Source: Malaya genurostris (Eukaryota > Arthropoda > Insecta > Diptera > Culicidae). From it: DNA of 64,000 nucleotides. The notes under the pieces are model-generated. The model searched no databases. It saw only the letters and a program-made list of their open reading frames with translations, and was not told the origin of the DNA. Positions 48,746 through 60,204 of this stretch are shown piece by piece (the first letter of the stretch is position 1; each line of letters begins with the position of its first letter). The DNA is taken from assembly GCF_030247185.1 (NCBI RefSeq), contig NC_080572.1, positions 11,487,007 through 11,551,006 on the forward strand, given 5' to 3'. Position numbers and translations under genes: made by a program.

Positions 48746-49390
48746 AATCGGAGCGCAAAACGTATTGTCTCTGCTGTTAGATTTCTTACCTTTGCGTCAT
48801 ACTAGAAAGGCAAAAGCTGCGTTCCTGGTACTTCGTGTATAAAATTGAATTTTGAAACATCTGCATGAACAAGCTTTGTGATTGATTTTTTTCTAAACTG
48901 GAATTGAACCGATAATAAAAACACCGCCATTCGCATTCAATTTATCGCCACAAATCGGTCATAGCAGATATGACAGTCTAGTTATGAAAATGGCATGACA
49001 TTTTGAGCTGTTGACATTCTCGAAACCCGTGACCGAAAATGAACAAAGCAGCTATTATGCACGTATGTACGTACACTACCACAGAGCAAACGCAGGTGCT
49101 TTGACTGCTGTGAGAGAGTGCGACAAAATTAACTGTTCTCAATAATGCTGTCGGGTGTCGTGGCTCTCATGATTGCGCCAAGCTCTCGTGTCATTGCGTG
49201 TTGGCTACTGTTGAACGTAACAGGTATAAAAAAATGTCACATTTTCGCACCCTTGAATGAGACTACTATTGATATAACTATTAAACGAATGCAGTGTTCA
49301 TGTAAAAGTTAATGGACACAATATTTAAAAGAATGGTAATTTGAACTTTCGAATGTCCAAGAATTACTTATTTTATCTTTCGTTTTTTTA
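48746..49390. other. No supported gene
   Basis: Moderately low-repeat DNA without ORFs of note. Confidence 0.35.
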
Positions 49391-49394
49391 ACAA

Positions 49395-49836
49395 TATCAG
49401 ACTAACTAGAGATTGTGAGAGGAGAAAGAATATGAAAAATGTAGAGCCATAGTACTCAAGGAGAAGTAAGGATTTGAAGATAAAATGAAGAAAAATTCGA
49501 CTTAACAAGGTTCGTTTAAGTAAGAAGAAGGTTTCTCTCATCTAAACTTTCACCTTCTACCAGAGGAGTCGAACTTAGCTGTGTGAATCATCCGAGTCTA
49601 TGATATGTCAGAAATTTACTGACTGACTGACCAGAAGTCATATATTTAAAGTAAAAAAAAAAGTTTTATCGCTGAATTGTTAATCGAAAATTGTTCCTGT
49701 GATTGTCACGCTACGACCAAATAATATCACAAGACTATCGAGAAGTGACGAAATTTCGAATTTTGACAATTCTACTATCCGAAAACATAAATTAAAAAAA
49801 AAATTCGGCCGAGACGAAGTTCGACGGGTCAGCTAG
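49395..49836 (+). mobile_element. Probable Helitron-like 3' portion
   Basis: The sequence ends GACGAAGTTCGACGGGTCAGCTAG followed by T. This matches the CTRR-T ending of Helitrons, with an imperfect hairpin (ACGAAGTTCG) about 10 nt upstream. The upstream block 49,395-49,490 recurs at 23,769-23,865 and, inverted, at 12,930. No Rep/helicase ORF is present, and the 5' end (TC) was not located, so the start is a guess from shared repeat words. Confidence 0.4.
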
Positions 49837-52320
49837 TACGCAATATTTTATTTTATTTAAATAGTGAAAATAACCATTTAAACAAAATGTTCTCGCTTTG
49901 AAGCCATTTCTCCTAAATATGAATATATGACAGTTATCTGGGATGTTGTCACAAAAGATTGTGAACAAACAATGGTCCTTGGTTAGAAGTGAAGTTGAAA
50001 CTGTAGTATTCAACAACGTTTTTCGTATAATGTCCTGCTGTTCGAATCGTTTAATGAAAAAAGAATATTTTTAGTTTCGATTGGATTTTGAGCACTAATC
50101 TGGCTACTACAATACATCGAAAAGAAGATAAGATCAAATTCAAATTTTCAGAAAGCTGAATCATGGCAAGCCAGAACACAAAAAGGCTATCGTTTGAATA
50201 ATTGATTTCGACTTTTCATACGTGACTACATAAACTTTATCGTGATAAACTGTACAGAGTGGCTAAACGCACATCGTTTTGTTTTTTCTATAAGACCATC
50301 AGCAAAAATGCAATCTGTTCTACTGAAACACAACATCAGTAGTGCGGGAGCAGAAACACACATGTTTGCCAAAGATAAACATTTGAATCTACATTCGGAA
50401 TAGCTCTGTCAACTGTGGATCATATTCTGACATGAATATATGTTATAAATTGCTATGCCCATGAAATGAAAAAAAAAACTATGACTACGAATCTAGATTA
50501 CTGGTAGGATGTAATGTTCTACGAAGTGACGTACATATTTCTCACTATTGAACATATTTTCGCCATCGCATCATCTTTTCAGGTCATTACCGCAATATTA
50601 AACGATTGAAGCAGGCCAATAAAAAATGATTCCAAATGTTCATCGCTTCAAACGACGTGTGTAAACTTCTCATATCGTGCCAACTTACTTTTTTGTTCGA
50701 ATAGTGTATCACTTTTTTTTGCTACATCTTAGCTCCATTAATCGGATTCCGAGTGTTTGTTTGCTTCGGAATGTTTCAAATCTGAGCTGGGTACCGTTAT
50801 GATATTTGAGAGCTGAAGAGTTCTGTTTGTTTTACAATTAAATATACTTTTATGGTGCGAAAAGAGCTGATGGAGTCCCACGGTAGTTCCTATCTGACGC
50901 TGAAGTGCCGTCGCATTGTGCGATGATAACTGTTAAAATTTAAACAAGCTCTCAGATCCTCCGAAAATGGCTATCTTACACCATGATTAAAGCTACCGAG
51001 ATTTGCTCTAAGGGCCATATTTCAGCGGACCCGGCATCGTTTCAGTCGGCGTTCGTGCATGGTTCCGGAACTGCTGCTTCTGCTTTTTATGCATAGACCG
51101 AAGACGGAAGGGACGATTCAAAACTTTATTTCTGCACCATCTAGTCAGCCATGCCCGTCTATGTATCAACACGTCTTCGAAGACGGGCTCAGCAGGAAAG
51201 ACTAGCGGAGGAAATACTCAAAAAAAGTATAAGAAATGACATATTTGCAGTGCACCTGCATTACCAATTCATGCTCGGTTCGTTCGTACGTACGGTCCTT
51301 ACCATCGAGGACTAATCCCCATTGCTCTACTTCATACGGTTTCTGTGCAGTGCAAAACCTCACAGGAAACAGGATATCTATTTTCAATATTTCACTTAAT
51401 ATATATTGAATTATTCATGCACCGACAATGTTAAAGGATAAGCAAACGGATAGTTGTTTGGCCAACCTTCCTGGGTATCGATGAGTATCAAACCGAACAA
51501 CTATTCTAAATTAGGATACAAGCATGGCAGGAATTCTTCTATACAAATCTTGGTATCATGTGAGTATCAGAACCACAACCAGAAACTAGTTTTGGTCCAG
51601 AATTGACTTACGTCATGTTCCAATTTGCACACACTTGACACACTGAAGCGAAACTAGGTAATGCATTTATTGTCTGCGTAGTTGATAAACGTAGTTTGCA
51701 TCGCCTTGTCGGTAAGTCTCAAGTAGTTCCCGTTGCCGACCGTTGTCTGTTGTCTTTGGATGGTTTGTGATCCGCACCGACTAGTACACAGTCGGATCAC
51801 AGGACGCCAGAAGCATTTTGATGTTGATTTTTTTTAAATAGGGAATGTGAAATAGAGCATATTAAATATTGAATTTTTTCCGGCAAGGAAGGAACTGTTC
51901 TATCAGGATAATTGGTTTCATTATGCTTCATAGAGAAAACCCTGACCGGCCTTTCCTCTCTGAATACACTGTTTGCAGGAGAAATATTATGTTTGGCGCT
52001 TGCTTCAAGGTAAATTACAATTTCTATAACCATATTAAAGCATAGTATCCCATTTACTGCGTTCTGCCGTTGATGTGGTAAAATTGAATTTCTCATTCCA
52101 ATTAAGATGCGCTTGTAAAACACGGAACAATGCCATACTTTACTTGCTATCCACATCTGTAGTTTCCAACCCGCGAGCCAGTTTCTATAAGAATCACTTT
52201 TCACTGGACATTATTTAATTATTTCGTGTAACTTGAAACCATCAACTTGATGATTATATCAAGAGTATTTTTTTGTATCGAGTGTTTCAACAATGTATTG
52301 AACCTTTTCGCTATTGAAAG
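49837..52320. other. No supported gene
   Basis: AT-rich sequence. The ORF at 51,797-52,204 (minus) lacks any domain, and no repeat family was recognised. Confidence 0.4.
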
Positions 52321-52351
52321 AATCTACATAATAGACTGTTGCCTAATTGCC

Positions 52352-53163
52352 TACACACTAAGATTTAATTCCTTTGTTCGGTAATATTTTTGACGAGATC
52401 TTTCGGTAATCTATAGAAATAACCGATATTTCGGTACATAGGTTTTATTTTACAACAATTATGCAAATTTTCACCGAACGATCAGTTTAACGTAAATTTT
52501 CATAACAGAATTCTGTATTAGATATACATTTGATACGGTAAACCTGAATAGTCGCCGAATACGGTAAAAATCTTACTTTCCGTTTGGTAAAGTTATCTTC
52601 CAATAACCGAACTTCTGTGAAAACTGATTGTCATGAAACTAACTGTCAAACAGTTATTAAAATATTCAGTGAGTGTCTTTTTATTAACCAAACGAAAAAA
52701 ATGTTGAAGGGTTCAGCGAATGGATTGAGGTACAGGTGATAAAAGTTTTTAAGACATTAGAGCCACTAACAGCTTTTTGTTTACTTATAGGCAGAAAACA
52801 ATTTTGTATCACTTGTCCACTTGCCGCCAACACAAATCGTTCAAGGGTAATTTTTGTTGAACTCGACGGATTGTGCAGTGTTTTGGAAGGCGCTCATAAT
52901 TCCGATCAGTCGAAACATCTGACACTTTTTAAATTTCTCGTGGAATAAAACAATTTTCTCCATTCGTTTTTGTGAAAATCCAGAATTTTAACCAAAGGAA
53001 AACAAACAAACAAAAGTTACCGAACAATCTGTTAGATCCATTTGGTTTACAGTTTACGGTAGTTGTTTGACAGTTCAGCAATTACCGAACTGATTACCGA
53101 ACGTTCAGCTGTTGAAAATTCTGTAAAAAATTACCGAATACTGCGAAATTTGCTAAGTGTGTA
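52352..53163. mobile_element. Short inverted-repeat element (812 bp), MITE-like
   Basis: Left end TACACACTAAGATTTAATTC, right end read inward TACACACTTAGCAAATTTCG; both are followed within 25 bp by CGGTAAT. CGGTAAT/TTACCGAA words are iterated throughout. No transposase ORF. It sits between two copies of a 26-bp direct repeat (52,322-52,347 and 53,173-53,198), which is too long for a usual target duplication. Confidence 0.6.
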
Positions 53164-53198
53164 CGGGAAAAGATCTACATAATAGACTGTTGCCTAAT

Positions 53199-53838
53199 AA
53201 AAAACGATGGCACCAGAGAGAAGTGCCGTGTTATGATAATAATCTTCTGTATGCTCAAAATGAAACAATTGGACACGATTAATATGTGGTTCCAATAGAA
53301 CAGAGCAATGCACCAGTGATAACCTTTCCTCGAAGTCTTCCATATTTTCCACCTCTCGATATCAGACAACTTATGCGATTGATTTTTTGATTTTTTCATT
53401 CCAGTTCACAGTGGTCCAGGAAGCAAAATTAACAGGAAACAATTGTTAACGCTTTTATTATTGGTCTTAGAGATTTGAAGCTTTCGGCACATTAGTTGCA
53501 CCTAATAAACTGCGTTTTTCGGCCATAGTGGTTTTAAAACAAACCATGAATTAAAAAAATATTTCCAAATCTGGATGAGATATAACAATGCATCCTTTCA
53601 CAATAATTTAGAATAATAAATTCTAAGCAACTTTGATCCGGGTCTTCAACCGTTTTTATATAAGAATGGTTTACATATCCTAAGTAAGGTTAATGTCAGA
53701 GTGAGCGCAAAACACAAAGCGACGCGCAATACGTGCGTTGAACAAAGCGGAGCTTGTTCGTTTGAACGCGACCAAACGCGAACGACTCAATGCGTGGTAA
53801 ACAAACAAATGTCAGTTCAAATATTTTTTCGCTCTAGT
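53199..53838. other. Unassigned, probably includes the left end of the Harbinger element
   Basis: 53,690-53,800 is rich in CGCG and GCGAACGCGAACG-like words, the style of Harbinger subterminal regions. The exact end and target duplication were not found. Confidence 0.35.
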
Positions 53839-54908
53839 ATGGGTTTCTCAGACGAAGAATACTTTATTTCGGAAACTGTTCGTGATTTTATTTTCGGGAA
53901 CGAAAAAGCTTACGGCATTCACCCGATAAACCGAGATAGGAAAACTTACGGTGAATTCCATCATTTATATCCGTAACTTCGAGATCATCCGGAGAAATTT
54001 TATTTGTATATGCGCATGACAATCCCTACATTTGATTATTTGCTGAGCAGAGTTGACAAGAAATTGTTAAAAGTTTGGACTAACTTTATAAAATCTCCGA
54101 TATCTCCGTGTGAGAAACTAGTTTTGACTATCAGGTATATACATTTTTTTCAACACATTTTTCCCAGTATATAATCATGGATGTGTTTATTATTACATCC
54201 TTGTTGCATGTTTTTATAAATTCCTCGCAAAAGGTTCATCTTTTTCAACATTATCGTATTTATTTCGAGTTGGAAGGTCCACTATCGGTGAAATCGTGAT
54301 GGAAACCTGTCGGTTTTTATGGGAGGAGTTGCAACCAGTTCATATGCCAAAACTTACGAAAGCTTTATTCAAAAATGTAGCTCATGATTACTGGGAATTA
54401 TGTAATTTTCCAAACTGTGCTGGAAGTATCAATGGAAAGCATATACGAATACCATATCCGCCGCATTCCGGAATCATGTTCTATAACTACAAAAAAAATG
54501 TCTCCATCGTATTACAAGGTGTAGCTGACGCCCATTGTAAATTTTTTCTCTATAGAAGTTGGAGGGTACGGAAAAGAAAGTGATGGTGGAACATGTAATG
54601 CTTCAAACTTATATCATTTATTGGTATCTGAAAATTTAGATCTTCCTCGTTACAGTACTTTACCCGACACAAACGTTACGTTGCCATTTGTTTTTTTTAT
54701 CGAATGAAGCATATCCTCTACTACAAAATGTGTTGCGTCCCTACTCTCGAAGAGATACTAGTGCAGAATCAGAATATTACAACACTCGACATTCTCGCGC
54801 CAGAAATGGCGCATACTTTGGAAACCAATTGTTCAATTAGTAGAAGATATGGTCAAAGCAATATGCTTACTTCACAAGAACGTACGACACAGATCGGAAT
54901 ATTTATAA
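53839..54908 (+). pseudogene. PIF/Harbinger transposase (DDE_Tnp_4, HARBI1-like), degraded
   Basis: The start at 53,839 reads MGFSDEEYFISETVRDFIF. An in-frame TAA near 53,974 precedes LRDHPEKFYLYMRMTIPTFD (the N-terminal helical region). FSTLSYLFRVGRSTIGEIV (near 54,245) and CAGSINGKHIRI (near 54,420) follow; the family has IDGKH here, so the first catalytic Asp is replaced by Asn. Then come FYNYKKNVSIVLQGVADA, a frameshift near 54,550, EVGGYGKESDGGT, a DEAYPLLQNVLRPYSRRD block (second Asp, near 54,705) and a terminal VKAICLLHK motif. Between 54,136 and about 54,216 an AT-rich gap beginning GTATAT looks like an intron whose acceptor has decayed. A missing active-site residue, a stop and shifts make it inactive. 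Confidence 0.9.
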
Positions 54909-54917
54909 GTAAGATAT

Positions 54918-55750
54918 TTAAAATGAAACATTTTGACTTATGGTTGTAGTATAATCGACAGGCACAGCATCTTGCTCGTTGTTAAAAGTAATTTCAACAG
55001 GAAACTGTATTCCGAAATCGTCATAATGAATATAAGTTGGTGATGAAATTTGTTGCTCAGAAGAATTGCCGTAAACGTGTTTTAGAACTACATTTTGCAA
55101 CTCTTTTCTACATATCAACTTTTTATGCTGGTGAGAGAGTACGTACATGAGGCAATAAACTCTCGAAAAATGATTCGTCTTCATCTCGAGATCTAGCAAC
55201 TCTAATTTCTTTTTTTCGATTGGGATTATTTCATCTCTGCGGTTTACCATCTTTCTCGATTTTTTTTACAGGAGTCGACGCTATGCAATCTGCATCATCC
55301 TCGGAAACTCTTGCAGATTCGAAGGTATCAAACTGTTCATTACTTGCATTGATAATATCATGACCACTTTATTCCTCTGACAAATTTCGTTCTAAATTTC
55401 CTGTCTGTTTCCTTGCCTTCATTTGGTTCTTCAGAAAACCCAAACTTTCAAAATACGGCCATGTTGTGTATGAATCGATATCTGGACCATCATCTCCAGA
55501 TCGAGATGGATGTATTTTTTTCAACTCCTTGCCATACTGATCTCGTAGACTCTTCTATCTTTTCTTCAATGTATCAACTGCAAAATATGATAAAATGAAT
55601 CACTGTTTATCTATATACTCTCGTTAGATAGCAAAATCATTCAAATATTAATACATTACCTGGTACATTAATTTTTTTTACAAATATCCTCCCATTGCTT
55701 GTCCACAAGCACTCTATTGTGATACTGTTTTTTGAACTTTTTTATATAAT
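54918..55750 (-). pseudogene. MADF/BESS DNA-binding accessory protein of the Harbinger element
   Basis: Convergent with the transposase; the two coding ends are about 9 bp apart. On the minus strand the first visible exon (55,745-55,660) reads KKFKKQYHNRVLVDKQWEDI, the middle of a MADF domain. After a GT-AG intron, VDTLKKR, then SLRDQYGKELKKIHPSRSGD and TWPYFESLGFLKNQ complete the MADF fold. The C-terminal part (55,250-54,918) contains a BESS-like motif, HQHKKLICRKELQNVVLKHV. A TAG replaces the expected Trp codon after VDTLKKR, and more stops and shifts follow. Animal Harbinger elements typically carry a second Myb/SANT- or MADF-type protein that helps the transposase bind ends, so this pairing fits. 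The N-terminal exon is not visible before the GT tract at 55,853. Confidence 0.85.
55578..55659 (-). other. Intron in the Harbinger MADF gene
   Basis: Minus strand: exon ends GTACCAG, intron starts GTAATGTATTAA and ends CATATTTTGCAG, exon resumes TTGATACATTG. Removing 82 nt joins the WEDI...NVP and VDTLKKR parts of the MADF domain in the right order. Confidence 0.8.
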
Positions 55751-55850
55751 ATGAGAAAAAATAGGAAAACTGTTATTTTTCTATCTCATTTAAATCAAAA
55801 TTTCGTGCAAGTATTTGGTACGTTATTATATATTATTATAAACAGGAATT

Positions 55851-55852
<2 letters not shown>

Positions 55853-55918
<66 letters not shown>
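55853..55918. repeat. (GT)n microsatellite
   Basis: About 33 perfect units. An open GTGT frame runs through it (VCVCVC), which is not coding evidence. Confidence 0.98.
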
Positions 55919-55921
<3 letters not shown>

Positions 55922-56378
55922 TCATATTTTTGTGCACGTATTTCTTGTAGATGGCTTAACCGATGTTTTCAAACTCAATTTCAAAGAGGATCCCAGATGA
56001 AACTCTTGAATTTAATTTCATTTAAACGCAATTACATGGTGAAAAGTGCCATCAAATCAATTTCCTAGTGTTTCTCATAAGTGTCTTCAGTTGTGTCGTT
56101 CCCCTTGGAGAAATCTGTATACCTGGTCACGATGGTATGAACTGTTTTAATGTGCGATCTAACGTTGTGTTTCACAACTAGAGGTGTACGTATGCGAGGA
56201 TGATGATTGCAAGTTTTGCTTTCAAAACGCGAGGGAAAACAAATTTCCACTTATACAATCATTTATACATTATTTACAACGTTATTTACTTATGCGAAGA
56301 GTTATTTTTCGTGTGAGAAAAATCATTTTTTACCTCTGTTAGGTTCTTTTTCAAAAAAAGGCTACCTGAATCAATAAC

Positions 56379-56597
56379 AGTCTTTTTGAAGACTAACAAT
56401 TAGTCAGCCTTTCTCAAGGCTATACAAAGAGTGATATTCTGATATAAACAGTCTTTCTCAAGACTAAGAAATAAATCAGCCTTTTTTAAGGCTAGCCATT
56501 CAAAGAATTACTCTTCGAACTAATCAGTCTTTATTAAGACTACCACAAAATCAGTCTTTATCAAGACTTATCCAAACTAGGAGTCTAATCGAAGACT
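56379..56597. repeat. Array of seven 16-bp palindromes
   Basis: Seven units of the form A-G-T/C-CTT-N4-AAG-A/G-CT start at 56,379, 56,406, 56,450, 56,478, 56,526, 56,553 and 56,582. Examples are AGTCTTTTTGAAGACT, AGCCTTTCTCAAGGCT and AGTCTAATCGAAGACT. The arms keep complementarity while changing base (AGTC/GACT or AGCC/GGCT). Start-to-start spacing alternates between about 28 and about 46 bp. Additional decayed units lie at about 56,345 and 56,510. Confidence 0.9.
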
Positions 56598-56599
56598 AA

Positions 56600-59200
56600 T
56601 TTAGCCTAGTTAATTTATATTTTTCAAAAATGCCTGCGTCCAACAGGAAAGGCAACAAGCGTTATTCTAAATTTTTCTAATAACATTGACGATCTTATAT
56701 AATCTGAATGTAACAATAAAAGACAACGGAAGGACTTCCCCAACGCGTTGCTCAAATACGAAAAGAAATCTTTTCACTAAGTTTCGTCTACATGAATGAC
56801 TACATAGACCTCTAGGCGAGAAAGTGGAGTTATTGTGAAAATTCTCGAATAAATACAATTACGTAAAATTAGAAAGATCCAATGTAAATTTTCCGAAATG
56901 TAACAATTTTCTCCGTCGTTCTTTGAATATAAGTATTCCTGGTGTTCAGCAAGTAGTAACAAGTTTGTAACCAGAATCAATTTAGTGACAAATCCTGTTA
57001 AAAGTTTGGTTTCGTTAGTCGGTAAAATAATATTTTTTCTAGCAAGGATAGAAAAAAGATAAAGTTTTGATTCAATTCTGCTATCTGCATAATTTAGAAG
57101 GCAAAACGTACTGTTCTTTCTATAAAATCTTCGATTAAACCTATTTATTGTAGCATACCTTTCTATCGGAAATCTGATCTTACCGTGCCAGTTAAAGAAG
57201 TTTTTAGAAGAGGTCAATGATATTATTAAAGCATATTAAAAGTCTTAGTGTCACACAGGATCGTGGAATTAGTTATGATTTCTTTGTCAATTTTAACCTT
57301 ACTATGATTTCTTTGTCAATTTGGCTTTATTACAGAGATCGTCATAAAGTTTCTTGACCTGTAAAGTTTCTGAACGGATCGGCCAGTATAAAAGTCAAAT
57401 GTTTTAGAATAGTACCCTCACCATTTTTACTAGTTCGGGTAAATTCAAGTTTGCAACTCCACAGCAAAATACGCTCTGCATATGAAACCATAGTAGTCTT
57501 CCGTCATACAAAGATCACTGTCGTTTTTAGAATCTGGAGCTATTGATAATATGATTGAGATACATTCGCTTTTGGAAGATATTGCCAGATACGATTTGTG
57601 TGATTTAAATTACTGCTTCCATTTAAACACGCCAAAGCAAGCGATCGCAAAACAACTAAAATGTTAATTGTTTTTTTTTAATTTGAAATTCTCTGATTAA
57701 AAATTGGTGCAACTAATCGATTGCTGTTTTAACTAAACCGTCATTTTTTATTGATCGTCTTGGCAGTTAAGCAATGACATCCAGCAAAGACACGCACCAC
57801 AAACGAGTAATGAAACGTTACAGTTGAGCAATGACATACACCCTAGACGGAAACGTTTCAATGTGGTGTCACTCGTGCAACTTAGAAGACGCCTGAACTC
57901 AAGACGCCTATCGCTATATTTTTTACAGTGACAAAATTTTCATATGATGTAGAAATGCAACAATAGATACACTAAACTTATATATGATGTAGAAATGCAA
58001 CAATAGATTATAATTCCCAAGATGAAATTAACCAGCTAAATGTTCACAGGGCATTGAGAAATTTTGACTCCACTTGCAGGATGGCTTGATGGAAGAGCAT
58101 TTCTAACTCGGTTTTTAATGATATAATTAATAAGCCTAAAACAAGAGGTACACTTTTAAGAAAATACAAATACTATTAGCCCATTTCAATTTCAATAGCA
58201 ATTTTAAAGCGTTAAGTGTAGTTGATTACATTGAAATGTCATAAATGGCGTTCAATTGCATTGAACATTTTTATCATAAAACATTTCTGGTGAAATGAAG
58301 AGAATTTTTATTTTGCGTTTTGCTGTCTTCGTTCTCAGTAAAGTGACAGTGTTTGAATACAGCAATTTGGTTTACCTGAATGGTTATGACAAAACACTTC
58401 CGGTGAAACTCTCAACGGGTGAGCACGTTGCATCGTGTTAGTCTGGAGAAAATTCGAGTATTTCGCAAGAAAGAAAGGATTTTCAGCCGTACTTTGACGA
58501 TTCGACGCAGTCACACAGCGAGATTTTCGCTTGTAGTAAAGTGAAAATAAAGTCAATTGGACTATAAACGAAAATTAACTGGCAATATAGCCTTAGTTGC
58601 TGTGCCATCAATTCGGCGTCATCTTAAGTGAGGTGACGCCAACCAGAAAAGAAGAAGAAGTTATGACAAAACAAACAAGTTAAAGTTAGTTAAAACAACG
58701 ACTATTCAATTGAAACAAACAGGGCGTGAAACAATAATTGCAATATATCAATAAGTAATAACAAGTTTGTAATAGAAAGCAATTTTTGTAACAAAGTTTG
58801 GTCTGGTTAGTAGATAGAATATCAAAAAATACCTTAAAATTATAATTAAAAAGCCATAGATGAATTAACTATGGCATTTATTGACAGCCTAGAAGTCGGC
58901 TGGTTGCTGGCTGTTTTTCGACCTGCTGAAGAAACTAAAGTAACTCTTGCAGTATTTCGGTCCCCCAGGACATTTGAAATAAGTTGGACCTAGTTGCTGC
59001 CCGTCTGACTTGTGAAGGAAAGCTATTTTTGGTTTGATGGCATTGACGCTAACCTCGCCGCTAACAGCACACCAGCTAACTTTGTCAAAGTTGACGAGCT
59101 TTAACAAAGTTTGTTCCTATACAGAAAGCCGGGGAAAATTTGTTTCATAACAAAACGTAAACAACCTGCCTGATGGTTTGGTGTAGGTATGATTGAAGCT
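56600..59200. other. Unassigned stretch with small repeats
   Basis: A 146-codon minus ORF (56,777-57,217) has no domain. Related words (GTAATAACAAGTTTGTAA, AAGTTTGGTNTNGTTAG) occur at 56,950-57,030 and 58,745-58,820, so two decayed copies of one repeat lie here. A 40-bp-offset duplication of ATATGATGTAGAAATGCAAC occurs at 57,942 and 57,982. Confidence 0.4.
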
Positions 59201-59210
59201 GCATTTTTTC

Positions 59211-59278
59211 CTTTCTCATATAGAAAGGTTATAAAGTGTCATATACCATTAAACTCAGTACATCCAGCTGAGCAATCT

Positions 59279-59351
<73 letters not shown>

Positions 59352-60204
59352 AGTTTGTTTCAGTTAGAGGTTGTATGTATTTGTGTATGTGTCTGTCGCT
59401 GTGTGTATGTGGGTGAGTCTGTGTGCGTGTGTGCCAAATCACCTCGCTTGGTTTTCTCGGATATAGCTGAACCGATTATGACACACTTAGATTCAAATGA
59501 AAGGTCCCAGACGAAATCCCTACATTTAGTCATTATTAGTAGGTAACTAAACAAACCGATTCCGGCTATCATTGTTCCCGGTTCCGAAAGCACCGGAAAG
59601 GTGGTCATATATTTCAAAATGGATCTCACTCACTTCTCTCAGCGATGGTTTCACCCATTTCCACAAACTTAGATTCAAATGAAATGTCTCACGGTTCCAT
59701 ACGGAATTCCTGAATTTCATTTGGATTCGACTTCCGGTTCCGGAGTTATAGGATATTGTACACCGTTACTTAAACTGGCGAAACAAAAACCGTAAAAAAA
59801 AATTCTAAACTGAACTCAAAACCGTTATCTATTTTATTAACCCAATCTAAGTGTCAAATGAAAGGTCTTATGGTCCTACCTAAAATTAGTGCATATTTTC
59901 GGATACAACAAAAATTTCAATCGTCGTTTAAAGTACGATGGCAAAATTGTATAAAATCTTCAAATTTTGAATAAAAACTAGTAGAGTTTGTACGTCATGT
60001 TAGTTGGTGGCCGTACGAACCGACTTAGATTATGTTGGTTCTCGGGTTCCGGTGCCGGAAGAGCATATATCAGTGAACCCACTTCGTTTTCTTAAGTATG
60101 ACCTACGCGAGCAAAGCACTGTTTCTTTGTGTACAGAAAAATGTTGAATAGAATACCGCAATATTATATAAGAGAAAGGCATCATTATCCCACTAGGAGG
60201 ATTG
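59211..60204 (+). repeat. Complete copy of the 'AGGTGGATT' interspersed family (about 1 kb)
   Basis: It starts CTTTCTCATATAGAAAGG, carries a CT tract in place of the CA tract, then the TTTCTCGGATATAGCTGAACC, GATTCAAATGAAAGGTC and CGACTTCCGGTTCCGGAG blocks repeated in order. It ends GAGAAAGGCATCATTATCCC followed by ACTAGGAGGATT. No coding frame crosses it. Confidence 0.8.
59281..59350. repeat. (CT)n microsatellite
   Basis: About 34 units, the first few with CCCTCT interruptions. Confidence 0.97.

Noticed and set aside
56777..57217. 146-codon minus-strand ORF
   Set aside because: No motif, skewed composition and partial overlap with a decayed repeat shared with 58.7 kb; treated as chance.
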